64,000 nt of DNA. Source: Leadbetterella sp. GTDB lineage: Bacteria > Bacteroidota > Bacteroidia > Cytophagales > Spirosomataceae. Made by a program: the position numbers and the translations under genes. The DNA lies in the NCBI GenBank assembly GCA_019638185.1, contig JAHBUH010000019.1:30393-94392 (forward strand). The letters are read 5' to 3'. The stretch's first letter is position 1, and the number at the start of each line of letters is the position of its first letter. This document shows, piece by piece, positions 16,343 to 25,922 of the stretch. The notes under the pieces are model-generated. The model worked only from the letters and a program-made list of their open reading frames with translations, was not told the origin of the DNA and did not search any database.

Positions 16343-18784
16343 ATGACGAACGTGAAAAATTTAACCCTGATATTGCTTTTCCTGTTCTGTGCTCAGGTGG
16401 CGGCCGCTCAGAGTGTTTTGATCAAAACGGCTAACCACTACTACGAGAGCATGAGCTATATGAAGGCCATAACAGCCTATGAGGAGGTTCTTAAAAAGAA
16501 AAACATCTCCGACATAGAGAGAGTTATGGTGATGAAAAACCTGGCAGAAAGCTACCTGAAAGTAAAGGATGCCGTAAATGCCGAGCGCGTACTGCAATCC
16601 CTGCTGAATTCCGGTGTGGATCTCGGTGCTGACCGTCCCGCCCTCACACTTTCCTACGCCCGGGCACTGGCCAGTAATTCCAAATACAAGGAGTCTCAGG
16701 AACAGTTTGATAGTTACCTGCTGCTGGTGGAAAATGATGAACGGGCCAAAGGCTTCTCCAAACTATACGAAGACATCAGCGTACTGGCCAGAAATGTGGA
16801 CTGCTATAAGGTAGACTATCTTTCTATCAATACTTCCGCTGCCGACTTCAGCCCGGTGAAATACCAGAACGGGCTGGTGTTTGTGTCGAACCGGAAAAAC
16901 CCGGGTGGCGTTCGCCGCGTGTTTGAATGGAATAACAGCCCTTTCCTGGACCTGTATCACCTGGATGAGATGTCTAAAATCTCTTCCGGAGAAGCCGGGC
17001 TGGGCGGCGCTTCTTCTGCCAGAAATACCAAAACCCGGAAGACCCCGGAGGTAGGAGCCGATGAATATACGGTATCTACCGCTAACGACTCGCCCACCCT
17101 GGGTGTGTATGGGGGCGGAAATATAGGTGGTAACCGGAAAAGCGGGTATTCCGATAAGGCGCTGACAGAAAGTGACCGCATGAGCAGTACCATTAACTCC
17201 AAATACCATGAAGGGCCCGTGGCCTTCTTCAAAGACGGAAGACGGGTGATCTTTACCCGGAATAATATGAAGGGTGGAAGCCCGAAAAAGAGCGATGACG
17301 GGATCATCAAGCTGAAAATGTACTCGGCAGAAGCCAAAAAAGACGGCTGGACAAACATCACCGAGCTGCCTTTTAACTCCGATCAATATTCTACCGGCCA
17401 CCCTTCGCTTTCAGCGGATGAGCGCCTGCTTTTCTTTGTGTCGGATATGCCCGGTGGCTATGGCGGAACGGATATCTACGTATCGCGGTACGAAGGTTCA
17501 GGATGGGGAGCACCCATTAACCTCGGCGATAAAATCAATACCCCGGGAAATGAAATGTTTCCTTTTGTAGACGAAGCGGGTAACCTCTATTTCTCTTCTG
17601 ACGGCCACCCCGGCCTGGGCGAGCTGGATATCTTCTACGTACGCCTGGAAGGCACGGATGTCAAAGGCAAAGTGACTAACCTGGGTATGCCGCTGAACTC
17701 CAGTAAAGACGACTTCGGGATCATTACTGACGGACAGCGGAAATCGGGCTACTTCTCTTCTAACCGGAAGGAAGGCGGTGATGATGACGATATCTATAAG
17801 TTTGACCGGGAATGTGAGGCCGGCTGTGAACTGCTGATAGCAGTATACGATGCCGACACCAAAATGCCGCTGGATCATTCCAAAATCACCTATACCGATG
17901 ACAAAGGAAACGAGAAGAGCGTGGAAACCGATGCTGACGGTATAGTGAAACTGGATAATATTGTGGTGAGTCATAACTATTCTTTCAAGGCTACGAAAGA
18001 CGGGTATAACCCGAACACCGTGCCTTACATGACGGAAGAGTGTGATATGGAAACACCCCGCCTGGAAATACCGCTGCAAAGACCCGGACTGGACAGTAGC
18101 AGCCTGATTGCCAAAGACCGGATCCCTTCCAGCCTGCGGCCGGATGCCAAAACCTGTGTAATCCGGGGCAAGGTGAAGATGCTGTCTACCAAAGCCGCTA
18201 TGGATGGCGTGCTGGTTACCCTGAAAAACGAGTGTGACGGTACCACCATCACCACTTACTCCGATAAAGACGGTAACTTTGAATTTACCGCTGTGGAAGG
18301 CTGTGATTACACCCTGCAGGGCAAAAAAGACGAATACGGTTCCAAAGCCTCCCTGCTGGAGAAATTTAATTGTAATAACGCCGCTAATATCGTACCGGAG
18401 ATCTATATGTTCAAAAAAGGTGACGTGGTGGAGATTGAGAACATCTACTTTGACTATGGTAAATACTACATCCGCAGGGATGCCCGGGCCGGCCTGGATA
18501 AGCTGGTAGACATCATGCGCGAGTATCCGAATATGAAAGTGGAGCTCCGTTCGCATACCGACAGCCGCAGCTCCAAAGAATTTAACCAGAAGCTGTCGGA
18601 TAACCGGGCAAAAAGTACGGCAGAATACCTGTTCAAGCGCGGTATCAGTCGCTCACGGATCCTGGATTACAAAGGCTTCGGCGAGAGCCAGCTGGTGAAC
18701 GGCTGTGCTGACGGTGTGAAATGTTCGGAAAAAGAGCATCAGCTGAACCGCCGTACGGAAATAAAAGTAATGCAGCTGCATTAA
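16343..18784 (+). CDS. PorE-like OmpA-family protein (TPR, propeller, CnaB-like, OmpA)
   Basis: An 813-residue periplasmic/outer-membrane protein with the domain order known for PorE of the type IX secretion system. It has a signal peptide (LLFLFCAQVAAAQ), a TPR region (residues ~25-150), PD40-type propeller repeats (~155-490, e.g. HPSLSADERLLFFVSD and SDRPGG-like loops), two carboxypeptidase-regulatory/CnaB-like sandwiches (~500-680), and a peptidoglycan-binding OmpA domain (YFDYGKYYIR ... SHTDSRSS ... DNRA). The OmpA Asp and Arg contacts are present. It follows a PorP paralogue by 19 bp and is closed by a strong hairpin. Since paralogues of this pair are common, it may be an accessory rather than the core PorE. 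Confidence 0.88.
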   Translation: MTNVKNLTLILLFLFCAQVAAAQSVLIKTANHYYESMSYMKAITAYEEVLKKKNISDIERVMVMKNLAESYLKVKDAVNAERVLQSLLNSGVDLGADRPALTLSYARALASNSKYKESQEQFDSYLLLVENDERAKGFSKLYEDISVLARNVDCYKVDYLSINTSAADFSPVKYQNGLVFVSNRKNPGGVRRVFEWNNSPFLDLYHLDEMSKISSGEAGLGGASSARNTKTRKTPEVGADEYTVSTANDSPTLGVYGGGNIGGNRKSGYSDKALTESDRMSSTINSKYHEGPVAFFKDGRRVIFTRNNMKGGSPKKSDDGIIKLKMYSAEAKKDGWTNITELPFNSDQYSTGHPSLSADERLLFFVSDMPGGYGGTDIYVSRYEGSGWGAPINLGDKINTPGNEMFPFVDEAGNLYFSSDGHPGLGELDIFYVRLEGTDVKGKVTNLGMPLNSSKDDFGIITDGQRKSGYFSSNRKEGGDDDDIYKFDRECEAGCELLIAVYDADTKMPLDHSKITYTDDKGNEKSVETDADGIVKLDNIVVSHNYSFKATKDGYNPNTVPYMTEECDMETPRLEIPLQRPGLDSSSLIAKDRIPSSLRPDAKTCVIRGKVKMLSTKAAMDGVLVTLKNECDGTTITTYSDKDGNFEFTAVEGCDYTLQGKKDEYGSKASLLEKFNCNNAANIVPEIYMFKKGDVVEIENIYFDYGKYYIRRDARAGLDKLVDIMREYPNMKVELRSHTDSRSSKEFNQKLSDNRAKSTAEYLFKRGISRSRILDYKGFGESQLVNGCADGVKCSEKEHQLNRRTEIKVMQLH

Positions 18785-18808
18785 TATCTCATACTTTAAT
18801 AAAAATCA

Positions 18809-18841
18809 GGCCGTTTAATTCGTGTTAAACGGCCTTTTTTA
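18809..18841 (+). terminator. Rho-independent terminator after the PorE-like gene
   Basis: A perfect 10-bp stem GGCCGTTTAA/TTAAACGGCC (18809-18818 and 18825-18834) with a six-base loop and a following T6 tract, 24 bp after the stop codon. Confidence 0.92.
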
Positions 18842-18867
18842 TATCTTACCCGGATTATTCTATACGT

Positions 18868-19767
18868 ATGAAAAAATACCTCCTGAGCTTTCTTCTGATG
18901 ATCAGCCTGGCTTCCAGGGCGCAGATCGGCCTGCAAAACCAGTATCACTTTAATTACCTGGCCTTAAACCCGGCCCTGGCCGGAGAAAACGGCCCTTTTA
19001 CCATTAAGGGAATTGTAGGGAACCAGTTTAACGGTAACCTGCGGTTTAACCAGCTGAGCCACGTGCTGGTGCTGGATGGACAGCTGTATAATAAGACGGG
19101 CCTGGCCTTCCAGAGTTCCAGCGATAACTACGGAAACAGCAGCGGGAATAATTTTAGCCTGAGTCTTTCGAAAGGGGCGGAACTGGGTGATTTCCGACTG
19201 AAGGGCGGTATAAATGCCGGCCTGGCCATTTTGCCCACCTACGCCCTGGTTTCTTCCAGCCCCCGAACGTCCTTTAACGCAGGTTTAGGGATATTTATGT
19301 CGTACTACGGGGCATTCCTGGGGGTGTCCAAGCCCTCACTCTATGTGTCTAAGAACGACTTTTCCGTGAAAGAACCGTTCTACCTGAATGCCGGCTATAC
19401 GTCTGAGGGGGACGAGAACTTTGTGACTTACAATGCCAATGTGCTCTGGGCCGGAATGGACGGCCGGAATAATTTTGATTTTAACCTTAAACTGTGGTTT
19501 AATAAGCGCCTGGCCCTGGCCGGATCCTACCGCATCAATAAAATATTTGATTACTATACCAAACAAAAGTCATTCATCCCCTCGGCCGAATACAAATTTA
19601 CCGAAGACCTCAGCCTGGGGCTGGCCTATAACACAAACACCCTTCAGTACTCTACCGCACCCGGCACCAGTAACCCGAATTTCCGGATGAACGGCATCTT
19701 CCAGTTCTACCTGAAATATAACCGTGCAGACCGGAAAGGCGACAGCTGGTACTACGATAAGTTTTGA
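18868..19767 (+). CDS. Second PorP/SprF family outer-membrane protein
   Basis: A 299-residue PorP/SprF paralogue. The signal peptide KKYLLSFLLMISLASRAQ is followed by IGLQNQYHFNYLALNPALAGE, the shortened form of the family signature, then beta-strand repeats to a terminal YYDKF. It lies directly after the terminator of the PorP-PorE-like pair, so it should have its own promoter. The 27 bp between hairpin and ATG leave little room, and read-through is possible. Similarity to the PorP-like gene at 15337 is at the level of the N-terminal motif only, so it is not a recent duplicate. The 235 bp that follow (19768-20002) hold only A/T-rich sequence and one imperfect hairpin. Confidence 0.85.
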   Translation: MKKYLLSFLLMISLASRAQIGLQNQYHFNYLALNPALAGENGPFTIKGIVGNQFNGNLRFNQLSHVLVLDGQLYNKTGLAFQSSSDNYGNSSGNNFSLSLSKGAELGDFRLKGGINAGLAILPTYALVSSSPRTSFNAGLGIFMSYYGAFLGVSKPSLYVSKNDFSVKEPFYLNAGYTSEGDENFVTYNANVLWAGMDGRNNFDFNLKLWFNKRLALAGSYRINKIFDYYTKQKSFIPSAEYKFTEDLSLGLAYNTNTLQYSTAPGTSNPNFRMNGIFQFYLKYNRADRKGDSWYYDKF

Positions 19768-20002
19768 TTGATTTAGATAATATACTAAATATCTAATTAA
19801 AATAATCCCTTTTTTTCAATACCCTGCTGAAAATGGCAAAAAAAAGCTAAAAAAATCCGGAGTTTTCGGGTAAAGCCCCGGAAAAAATTGTGTTTTAAAA
19901 ATAAAAGCGCGTAGTTCGCAAAGTAATCCCTTCACAGGGCATGATTCCTTAAATAATAAGCAGTTTTATAACAAAATAAGTGTTAAGAGAAAACTAAAAA
20001 TA

Positions 20003-22771
20003 ATGGACCAGTTTTCATTCATTGCCAATGGCGACGTCTCCGCTATTGAAGCATTATACAAACAATATTTACAAGATCCTGCATCGGTAGACAAAAGCTG
20101 GGAGTTCTTTTTTAAAGGTTACGAATTTTCCAATTCCTGGGGAGGCGGTAACGGCAAGGCAGCCCCTTCTTCCCTTTCAGAAGATACATTGAAAAAGGAA
20201 CGGGAAGTGGTCCACCTGATCCGGGGCTACCGCTCCCGGGGGCACCTGCTCTCACAGATTGATCCCATCTACCCGGTGCGGAAATACAATGCTAACCTGG
20301 ACCTGAAGTTTTTCGGGCTGAGTGAAGCGGATTACGACACCGTTTTCGAAGCAGGGGTGGAGGTATTCGGCCGGCCGGCCACACTCCGGGAAACAGAAAC
20401 TTTCCTGAAGAATGTTTATGGCGGAAAAATAGGCTATGAATACCTGTACATCCGGGATTCGAAGATCAAGAACTGGCTCCGGAAAAAAGTGGAGTCAGAC
20501 TACCTGAATCACAAGACCTCCAAAACCCAGAAGGGCCGCATCCTGGCCCAGCTGAATAAGGCCGTGGCTTTTGAGAACTTCCTGCATACCAAATTCCTGG
20601 GTAAAAAGAGGTTCTCCCTGGAAGGGGGAGAATCCACCATCCCCGCACTGGATGCAGTAATCCAGTACGGTGCTAAACTGGGCGTGGAAGAAGTGGTGAT
20701 CGGTATGGCTCATCGTGGCCGGCTGAACGTGCTGACGAATATCATGCAGAAGCCTTACGAGCAGGTTTTTAACGAGTTTGAGGAAAATGTGCCCACCCTG
20801 GAGTTCAGTGACGGTGACGTGAAATACCACATGGGGTACTCGTCCCAGATAGAGACCGAAGACGGTCACCGGGTTTCCCTGAAGCTGATGGCGAACCCCT
20901 CGCACCTGGAAACCGTAGACCCGGTGGTGCTGGGCTATGCCCGCGCCCGCGCCGATGCCCACTTTGAAAGCGCCGGTACCAAGTATAACGATTTCGACGA
21001 TATTTACGATAAAATCCTGCCTATCATCATCCATGGTGATGCCTCGCTGGCGGGCCAGGGCGTTGTTTACGAAGTGAACCAGATGTCTAACCTGCCCGGT
21101 TACTACGTGGGCGGCGCCATTCACTTTGTGATCAATAACCAGATCGGTTTTACCACCGATAACTATGACGCCCGCTCCAGCATTTACAGCTCAGATGTGG
21201 CCAAAATGCTGGATACGCCTATCCTGCACGTGAATGGCGATGATCCGGAGGCCGTGGTGTATGCCATGGAGCTGGCCGTGGAGTTCCGCCAGGAATTTAA
21301 TAAAGACATTTACATTGATATGATCTGTTACCGGAAATACGGGCATAACGAGGCCGATGAGCCCCGGTTTACCCAGCCCGGTATGTATGAGATCATTTCC
21401 AAGCATGCTTCTCCGCGGGAGATCTATATTGAAAAACTGAAATCAGACGGCACCATCACTGATGATGACGCCAAAAAGCTGAAGGAGCAGTTTGACAATA
21501 ACCTCCAGGACCTGCTGTCTAAAGTGAAGCAAAACCAGCTTCCTTATGAGCTGCCTAAACTGGAAAGAGACTGGGCAGAGCTGCGCCGGTCTACCGTGGG
21601 TGATTTTGACAGCTCCCCGAAAACCGGTATCAGCAAAGAGGAGATAGAACGGGTGGGCAATGCCCTTTCTTCGGTTCCGGAAGGATTCACTCCCATTAAG
21701 CAGATCGAAAAGGTGCTGGAAGAGAGGAAAGAGATATTCAGCGGCAAGAAACCGTTTAACTGGGCGGCTGCGGAACTCCTGGCCTACGGTTCTATCCTGT
21801 CGGAAGATAAATGGGTCCGGATGTCCGGGCAGGACGTACAGCGGGGTACCTTCTCGCACCGTCATGCCATTCTCCACGATGTGAAAACCTATAAATGGTA
21901 CAATAACCTTTCGCACATCAAACCCGTACAGGGGAAATTCGAGATCTATAACTCCCTACTTTCCGAGTACGCGGTGATGGGATTTGAGTACGGCTATGCC
22001 CTGGCTAACCCTAACGCCCTGGTGATCTGGGAAGCACAGTTCGGGGATTTTGCTAACGGTGCGCAGATCATGATCGACCAGTTTGTGGTGGCGGCGGAAT
22101 CCAAATGGAACCTCATGAACGGACTGGTTCTTTTACTGCCCCACGGCTACGAAGGCCAGGGACCGGAGCATTCCAATGCCCGGCCGGAGAGATTCCTGCA
22201 ACTGGCCGGTGAGTACAATATTTATGTATGTAACTGTACATCCCCTGCTAACTTCTTCCATATGCTGAGAAGACAGCTGGCGCTTCCTTTCCGTAAGCCG
22301 TGTATTCACATGTCGCCGAAGTCCATGCTGCGTCACCCGCAGGCGCTGTCGGAGATCAGCGAATTTGAGACCGGAACTTCCTTCCGGGAGGTGATCGGGG
22401 ATCCGTCAGTAACGCCGAAGAAAGTAAAAAGGGTGCTGATGTGTACCGGTAAGGTTTACTATGACCTGCTGAAGCGCAAGACCGAAACGGCACGGGAAGA
22501 CATCGCCATCGTGCGGATGGAGCAGCTGTATCCTTTCCCGAAAGTACAGCTGATGGCTGAACTGGATAAATACCCGGGCGCAGAACGCGTATGGGTGCAG
22601 GAAGAACCCCTGAACATGGGTTACTGGTCTTACCTGAAACGGGAATTTGCAGACGGTATCAGCGAGGTGATTTCCCGCAAGATCAGCGCGTCACCGGCTA
22701 CCGGTTATACCAAAAACCATAACGAGTTCCAGAATAAGATCGTTGATAAAGCATTTGAACTGAACAAATAG
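20003..22771 (+). CDS. sucA: 2-oxoglutarate dehydrogenase E1 component
   Basis: A 922-residue thiamine-diphosphate enzyme that decarboxylates 2-oxoglutarate and transfers succinyl to the lipoyl arm of SucB in the TCA cycle. The N terminus carries the E2-contact helix (FIANGDVSAIEALYKQYLQDP). GMAHRGRLNVL is the active-site His segment, GDASLAGQGVVYEVNQMS the diphosphate/Mg site, and RKYGHNEADEPRFTQP is diagnostic of the family. The C-terminal half contains EYAVMGFEYGYA and HGYEGQGPEHSNARPERFLQ. Length is normal. It heads the sucA-sucB-lpdA operon, with sucB 9 bp downstream. A TTG at 19888 and TAGTTCGC at 19912, 21 bp apart, are a weak promoter candidate. Confidence 0.97.
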   Translation: MDQFSFIANGDVSAIEALYKQYLQDPASVDKSWEFFFKGYEFSNSWGGGNGKAAPSSLSEDTLKKEREVVHLIRGYRSRGHLLSQIDPIYPVRKYNANLDLKFFGLSEADYDTVFEAGVEVFGRPATLRETETFLKNVYGGKIGYEYLYIRDSKIKNWLRKKVESDYLNHKTSKTQKGRILAQLNKAVAFENFLHTKFLGKKRFSLEGGESTIPALDAVIQYGAKLGVEEVVIGMAHRGRLNVLTNIMQKPYEQVFNEFEENVPTLEFSDGDVKYHMGYSSQIETEDGHRVSLKLMANPSHLETVDPVVLGYARARADAHFESAGTKYNDFDDIYDKILPIIIHGDASLAGQGVVYEVNQMSNLPGYYVGGAIHFVINNQIGFTTDNYDARSSIYSSDVAKMLDTPILHVNGDDPEAVVYAMELAVEFRQEFNKDIYIDMICYRKYGHNEADEPRFTQPGMYEIISKHASPREIYIEKLKSDGTITDDDAKKLKEQFDNNLQDLLSKVKQNQLPYELPKLERDWAELRRSTVGDFDSSPKTGISKEEIERVGNALSSVPEGFTPIKQIEKVLEERKEIFSGKKPFNWAAAELLAYGSILSEDKWVRMSGQDVQRGTFSHRHAILHDVKTYKWYNNLSHIKPVQGKFEIYNSLLSEYAVMGFEYGYALANPNALVIWEAQFGDFANGAQIMIDQFVVAAESKWNLMNGLVLLLPHGYEGQGPEHSNARPERFLQLAGEYNIYVCNCTSPANFFHMLRRQLALPFRKPCIHMSPKSMLRHPQALSEISEFETGTSFREVIGDPSVTPKKVKRVLMCTGKVYYDLLKRKTETAREDIAIVRMEQLYPFPKVQLMAELDKYPGAERVWVQEEPLNMGYWSYLKREFADGISEVISRKISASPATGYTKNHNEFQNKIVDKAFELNK

Positions 22772-22780
22772 GATAATTAT

Positions 22781-24352
22781 ATGGCTATTGAAATGAAAGT
22801 ACCCTCGGTAGGCGAGTCCGTTACAGAGGTGACTATAGCATCTTGGGTTAAGAAAGACGGTGACCTGGTCAAAATGGACGAGGTGATCTGTGAGCTCGAA
22901 TCCGACAAGGCTACGTTTGAGCTTCCGGCTGAAGCAGACGGGATCTTACGGATAGTAGGAAAAGAGGGCGATACATTAAGCATAGGACAGGTGATCTGCA
23001 GGATCGAGGAAGCAGGTGGCAAAGCCATGGCCGACACATCGGCGGAAGCACCTGCAGCCAATTCAGCTCCGAAAGCTGCTGAGGCGGCACCGGTAGCAGC
23101 TCCTGCTGCTGAAACCGCAGCTGCGCCTGCAGAAGCCAAAACCATAGAGATCACGGTTCCTGCCGTAGGCGAATCCATCTCCGAAGTAACCGTTTCCAGC
23201 TGGATAAAGAAAACCGGCGATACCGTGGGACTGGACGAGATTATCTGTGAACTGGAATCGGATAAGGCTACTTTTGAGCTGCCTTCCCCCCAGGCCGGAA
23301 CGCTGACCGTGGTGGCCAATGAGGGTGATGTGGTGCCTATCGGCGGTGTGCTGGCTAAGCTCACCGTAGGAGCAGGTGCTCCGGCACAGTCGTCTGTTCC
23401 GCTGGAAGCAGCGCCTGCCGCTCCGGTGGCTGTCGCTTCGGAAACTTCCGACAGCTACGCGGCGGGCCATCCTTCACCGGCTGCCGCTAAAACGCTGGCC
23501 GAAAAAGGAATCTCACCGGCTTCCGTTCAGGGTACCGGCGTAGGAGGCCGGATCACGAAAGAAGACGCCCAAAACGCCAGTGCCACACCGGCTAAGGCAG
23601 CTGAAGCGCCGAAAGCAGAAGCCGCTCCGGCCGCACCCGCTGCCAGCGGTGCCCGTACTTCCCGGAGAGAGAAAATGAGCTCGCTCCGCAAGACCATTGC
23701 CCGCAGGCTGGTAGCTGTGAAAAGCGAAACCGCCATGCTTACCACGTTTAACGAGGTAGACATGAAGCCCATCATGGATCTGCGTAAACAGTATAAAGAT
23801 AAATTTAAGGAAGTACACGGCGTAGGCCTCGGGTTTATGTCGTTCTTTACCAAAGCCTGTTCCATCGCTCTCCAGGATTTCCCGGTAGTGAATGCGTTCA
23901 TTGACGGTGAAGAGATCGTTTATAATGACTTTACCGATATTTCTATCGCGGTGTCTGCGCCGAGAGGGCTGGTAGTTCCGGTGATCCGGAATGCCGAGAA
24001 AATGTCGTTCAGTGATATCGAATCCGAAGTGGTGCGGCTGGCTGTAAAAGCCCGCGATAACAAACTGACCATCGAGGAAATGACCGGTGGAACCTTTACC
24101 ATCACCAATGGCGGTATCTTTGGTTCCATGCTGTCTACGCCTATCATCAATGCGCCGCAATCGGCCATCCTGGGTATGCACAATATCGTGGAAAGACCGG
24201 TGGCCATTAACGGGCAGGTGGAGATACGCCCCATCATGTACGTGGCGCTTTCGTATGACCACCGTACCATTGACGGCAAGGATTCCGTAGGTTTCCTGGT
24301 ACGCGTAAAACAGTTATTGGAGGATCCGATGCGGATGCTTCTGCAGGTGTAA
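22781..24352 (+). CDS. sucB: Dihydrolipoyllysine succinyltransferase (E2), two lipoyl domains
   Basis: A 523-residue E2 core of the 2-oxoglutarate dehydrogenase complex. Two lipoyl domains (residues 2-78 and 120-197) each carry the ESDKATFE loop, with lipoyl lysines at 43 and 162, separated by Ala/Pro/Glu-rich linkers. An E3/E1-binding domain follows (about 227-266, [15 protein letters not shown]...GGRITKEDA), then the catalytic acyltransferase domain (about 290-523) with active-site His494 and Asp498 in SYDHRTIDG. Most SucB proteins have one lipoyl domain; two is less usual but occurs. It lies between sucA (9 bp) and lpdA (27 bp). Confidence 0.96.
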   Translation: MAIEMKVPSVGESVTEVTIASWVKKDGDLVKMDEVICELESDKATFELPAEADGILRIVGKEGDTLSIGQVICRIEEAGGKAMADTSAEAPAANSAPKAAEAAPVAAPAAETAAAPAEAKTIEITVPAVGESISEVTVSSWIKKTGDTVGLDEIICELESDKATFELPSPQAGTLTVVANEGDVVPIGGVLAKLTVGAGAPAQSSVPLEAAPAAPVAVASETSDSYAAGHPSPAAAKTLAEKGISPASVQGTGVGGRITKEDAQNASATPAKAAEAPKAEAAPAAPAASGARTSRREKMSSLRKTIARRLVAVKSETAMLTTFNEVDMKPIMDLRKQYKDKFKEVHGVGLGFMSFFTKACSIALQDFPVVNAFIDGEEIVYNDFTDISIAVSAPRGLVVPVIRNAEKMSFSDIESEVVRLAVKARDNKLTIEEMTGGTFTITNGGIFGSMLSTPIINAPQSAILGMHNIVERPVAINGQVEIRPIMYVALSYDHRTIDGKDSVGFLVRVKQLLEDPMRMLLQV

Positions 24353-24379
24353 TAATCTCGGGGTTTAATTCAAAAAATT

Positions 24380-25780
24380 ATGCAATACGACGTAATCGTT
24401 ATAGGATCCGGACCCGGAGGGTACGTAGCCGCTATCCGGTGTGCCCAGCTGGGCTTTAAGACCGCCATTATCGAAAAATACCCGGTGATGGGCGGAACCT
24501 GCCTGAATGTGGGCTGTATCCCGTCTAAAGCGCTGCTGGATTCGTCAGAACACTATTACAATGCCGTACACCACTTTGATGAGCACGGCATCATCACCGG
24601 GAAAGTGAAAGCTGACCTGGCCAGGATGATCGAGCGGAAAGGCGGTGTGGTGAAGAAAATGAATGATGGCATCAGCTTCCTGATGAAGAAGAACAAGATC
24701 GACGTGAAGAACGGTTTTGGGTCATTCGTGGATAAAAATACGGTGAAAGTGGCGAAAGCTGACGGCTCGGAAGAGCAGATCACGGGCAAAAACATCATTA
24801 TTGCCACGGGATCCAAGCCTACCATCCTGCCGTTTATGAATTACGATAAAACCCGGATCATCACCTCTACGGAAGCCTTATCGCTGAAGGAGCTGCCTAA
24901 GCACCTGATCGTGATCGGTGCCGGGGTGATCGGTGCGGAGCTGGGTTCGGTATATGCCCGCCTGGGCTCTAAAGTGACCTTTGTGGAATTTGCAGAGGGC
25001 ATGATCCCTACCATGGATAAAGCGCTGGGCAAGGAGCTTCAGAAAACAGTAAAAAAACTGGGTGCCGATTTTCATTTCAATACCAAGGTAAGCCTGATTG
25101 AGAACCTGGGTAAAGAAGTGAAAGTGACCGCAGAAAATAAGGCCGGCGAGAAAGTGGAGATCACGGGCGACTACTGCCTGGTGTCTATCGGCCGGAGGCC
25201 TTATACCGATAACCTGAACCTGGAAGCCGCCGGCGTACAGTCAGAGAAAGGCCGGGTGGTGGTAGATGATCACACGCTCCAGACCAATGTACCGGGCATT
25301 TATGCCATCGGTGACGTGGTGCGCGGGGCCATGCTGGCGCACAAGGCAGAAGAAGAAGGCGTGCTGGTAGCCGAGACCCTGGCCGGACAGAAGCCGCATA
25401 TTAACTATAACCTGATCCCCGGTGTGGTGTACACCTGGCCGGAGGTGGCGGCGGTAGGAAAAACAGAAGACGAATTAAAAGCCGCAGGAGTAGCGTACAA
25501 GGCCGGTCAGTTTCCGTTCAAGGCGCTGGGAAGGGCCACCGCCAGCGGTGACGTAGACGGTTTTGTGAAGGTACTGGCCGATAAGAACACCGATGAGATC
25601 CTGGGTGTGCACATTATCGGGGCACGGGCCGCAGACATGATCGGTGAGGCGGTGATAGCCATGGAATTCAGGGCTTCGGCAGAAGATGTGGCCCGTTCTT
25701 CCCACGCGCATCCTACCTACCTGGAAGCCCTGAAAGAGGCCTGCCTGGCCGCTACGGGGAACCGGTCTATCCATATGTGA
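24380..25780 (+). CDS. lpdA: Dihydrolipoyl dehydrogenase (E3)
   Basis: A 466-residue flavoprotein that reoxidises the dihydrolipoyl groups of the E2 partner with NAD. The FAD motif GSGPGGYVAA sits at residues 9-18, the redox disulfide is Cys41/Cys46 (GGTCLNVGCIPSK), the NAD-binding GAGVIGAELGS is in the middle, and the catalytic pair is His444 and Glu449 (HAHPTYLEA) near the C terminus. It is last in the operon and is followed after 27 bp by a strong hairpin. It may also serve pyruvate dehydrogenase if no other E3 exists in the genome. Confidence 0.97.
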   Translation: MQYDVIVIGSGPGGYVAAIRCAQLGFKTAIIEKYPVMGGTCLNVGCIPSKALLDSSEHYYNAVHHFDEHGIITGKVKADLARMIERKGGVVKKMNDGISFLMKKNKIDVKNGFGSFVDKNTVKVAKADGSEEQITGKNIIIATGSKPTILPFMNYDKTRIITSTEALSLKELPKHLIVIGAGVIGAELGSVYARLGSKVTFVEFAEGMIPTMDKALGKELQKTVKKLGADFHFNTKVSLIENLGKEVKVTAENKAGEKVEITGDYCLVSIGRRPYTDNLNLEAAGVQSEKGRVVVDDHTLQTNVPGIYAIGDVVRGAMLAHKAEEEGVLVAETLAGQKPHINYNLIPGVVYTWPEVAAVGKTEDELKAAGVAYKAGQFPFKALGRATASGDVDGFVKVLADKNTDEILGVHIIGARAADMIGEAVIAMEFRASAEDVARSSHAHPTYLEALKEACLAATGNRSIHM

Positions 25781-25807
25781 AAGAGTGCAGATGATATTTA
25801 ATGCAGT

Positions 25808-25839
25808 AAGACCTCATTTTTTAATTAAAATGAGGTCTT
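25808..25839 (+). terminator. Terminator hairpin after lpdA
   Basis: A 13-bp perfect stem AAGACCTCATTTT/AAAATGAGGTCTT with a six-base loop. The arms carry T4 and A4 ends, so it could act in either direction. It separates the TCA operon from the AT-rich ATPase gene. Confidence 0.85.
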
Positions 25840-25922
25840 GTGTTTAAACCTTCTTAAATTTATAGTAGTTTACGCTGGGGTCAGAATTGTAACATAGAAA
25901 TAACAACTGTAAAAGGTACATT

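Noticed and set aside
17498-18556. 352-codon minus-strand frame within the PorE-like gene
   Set aside because: The plus-strand OmpA and CnaB domains are clear; the opposite frame is a composition effect.
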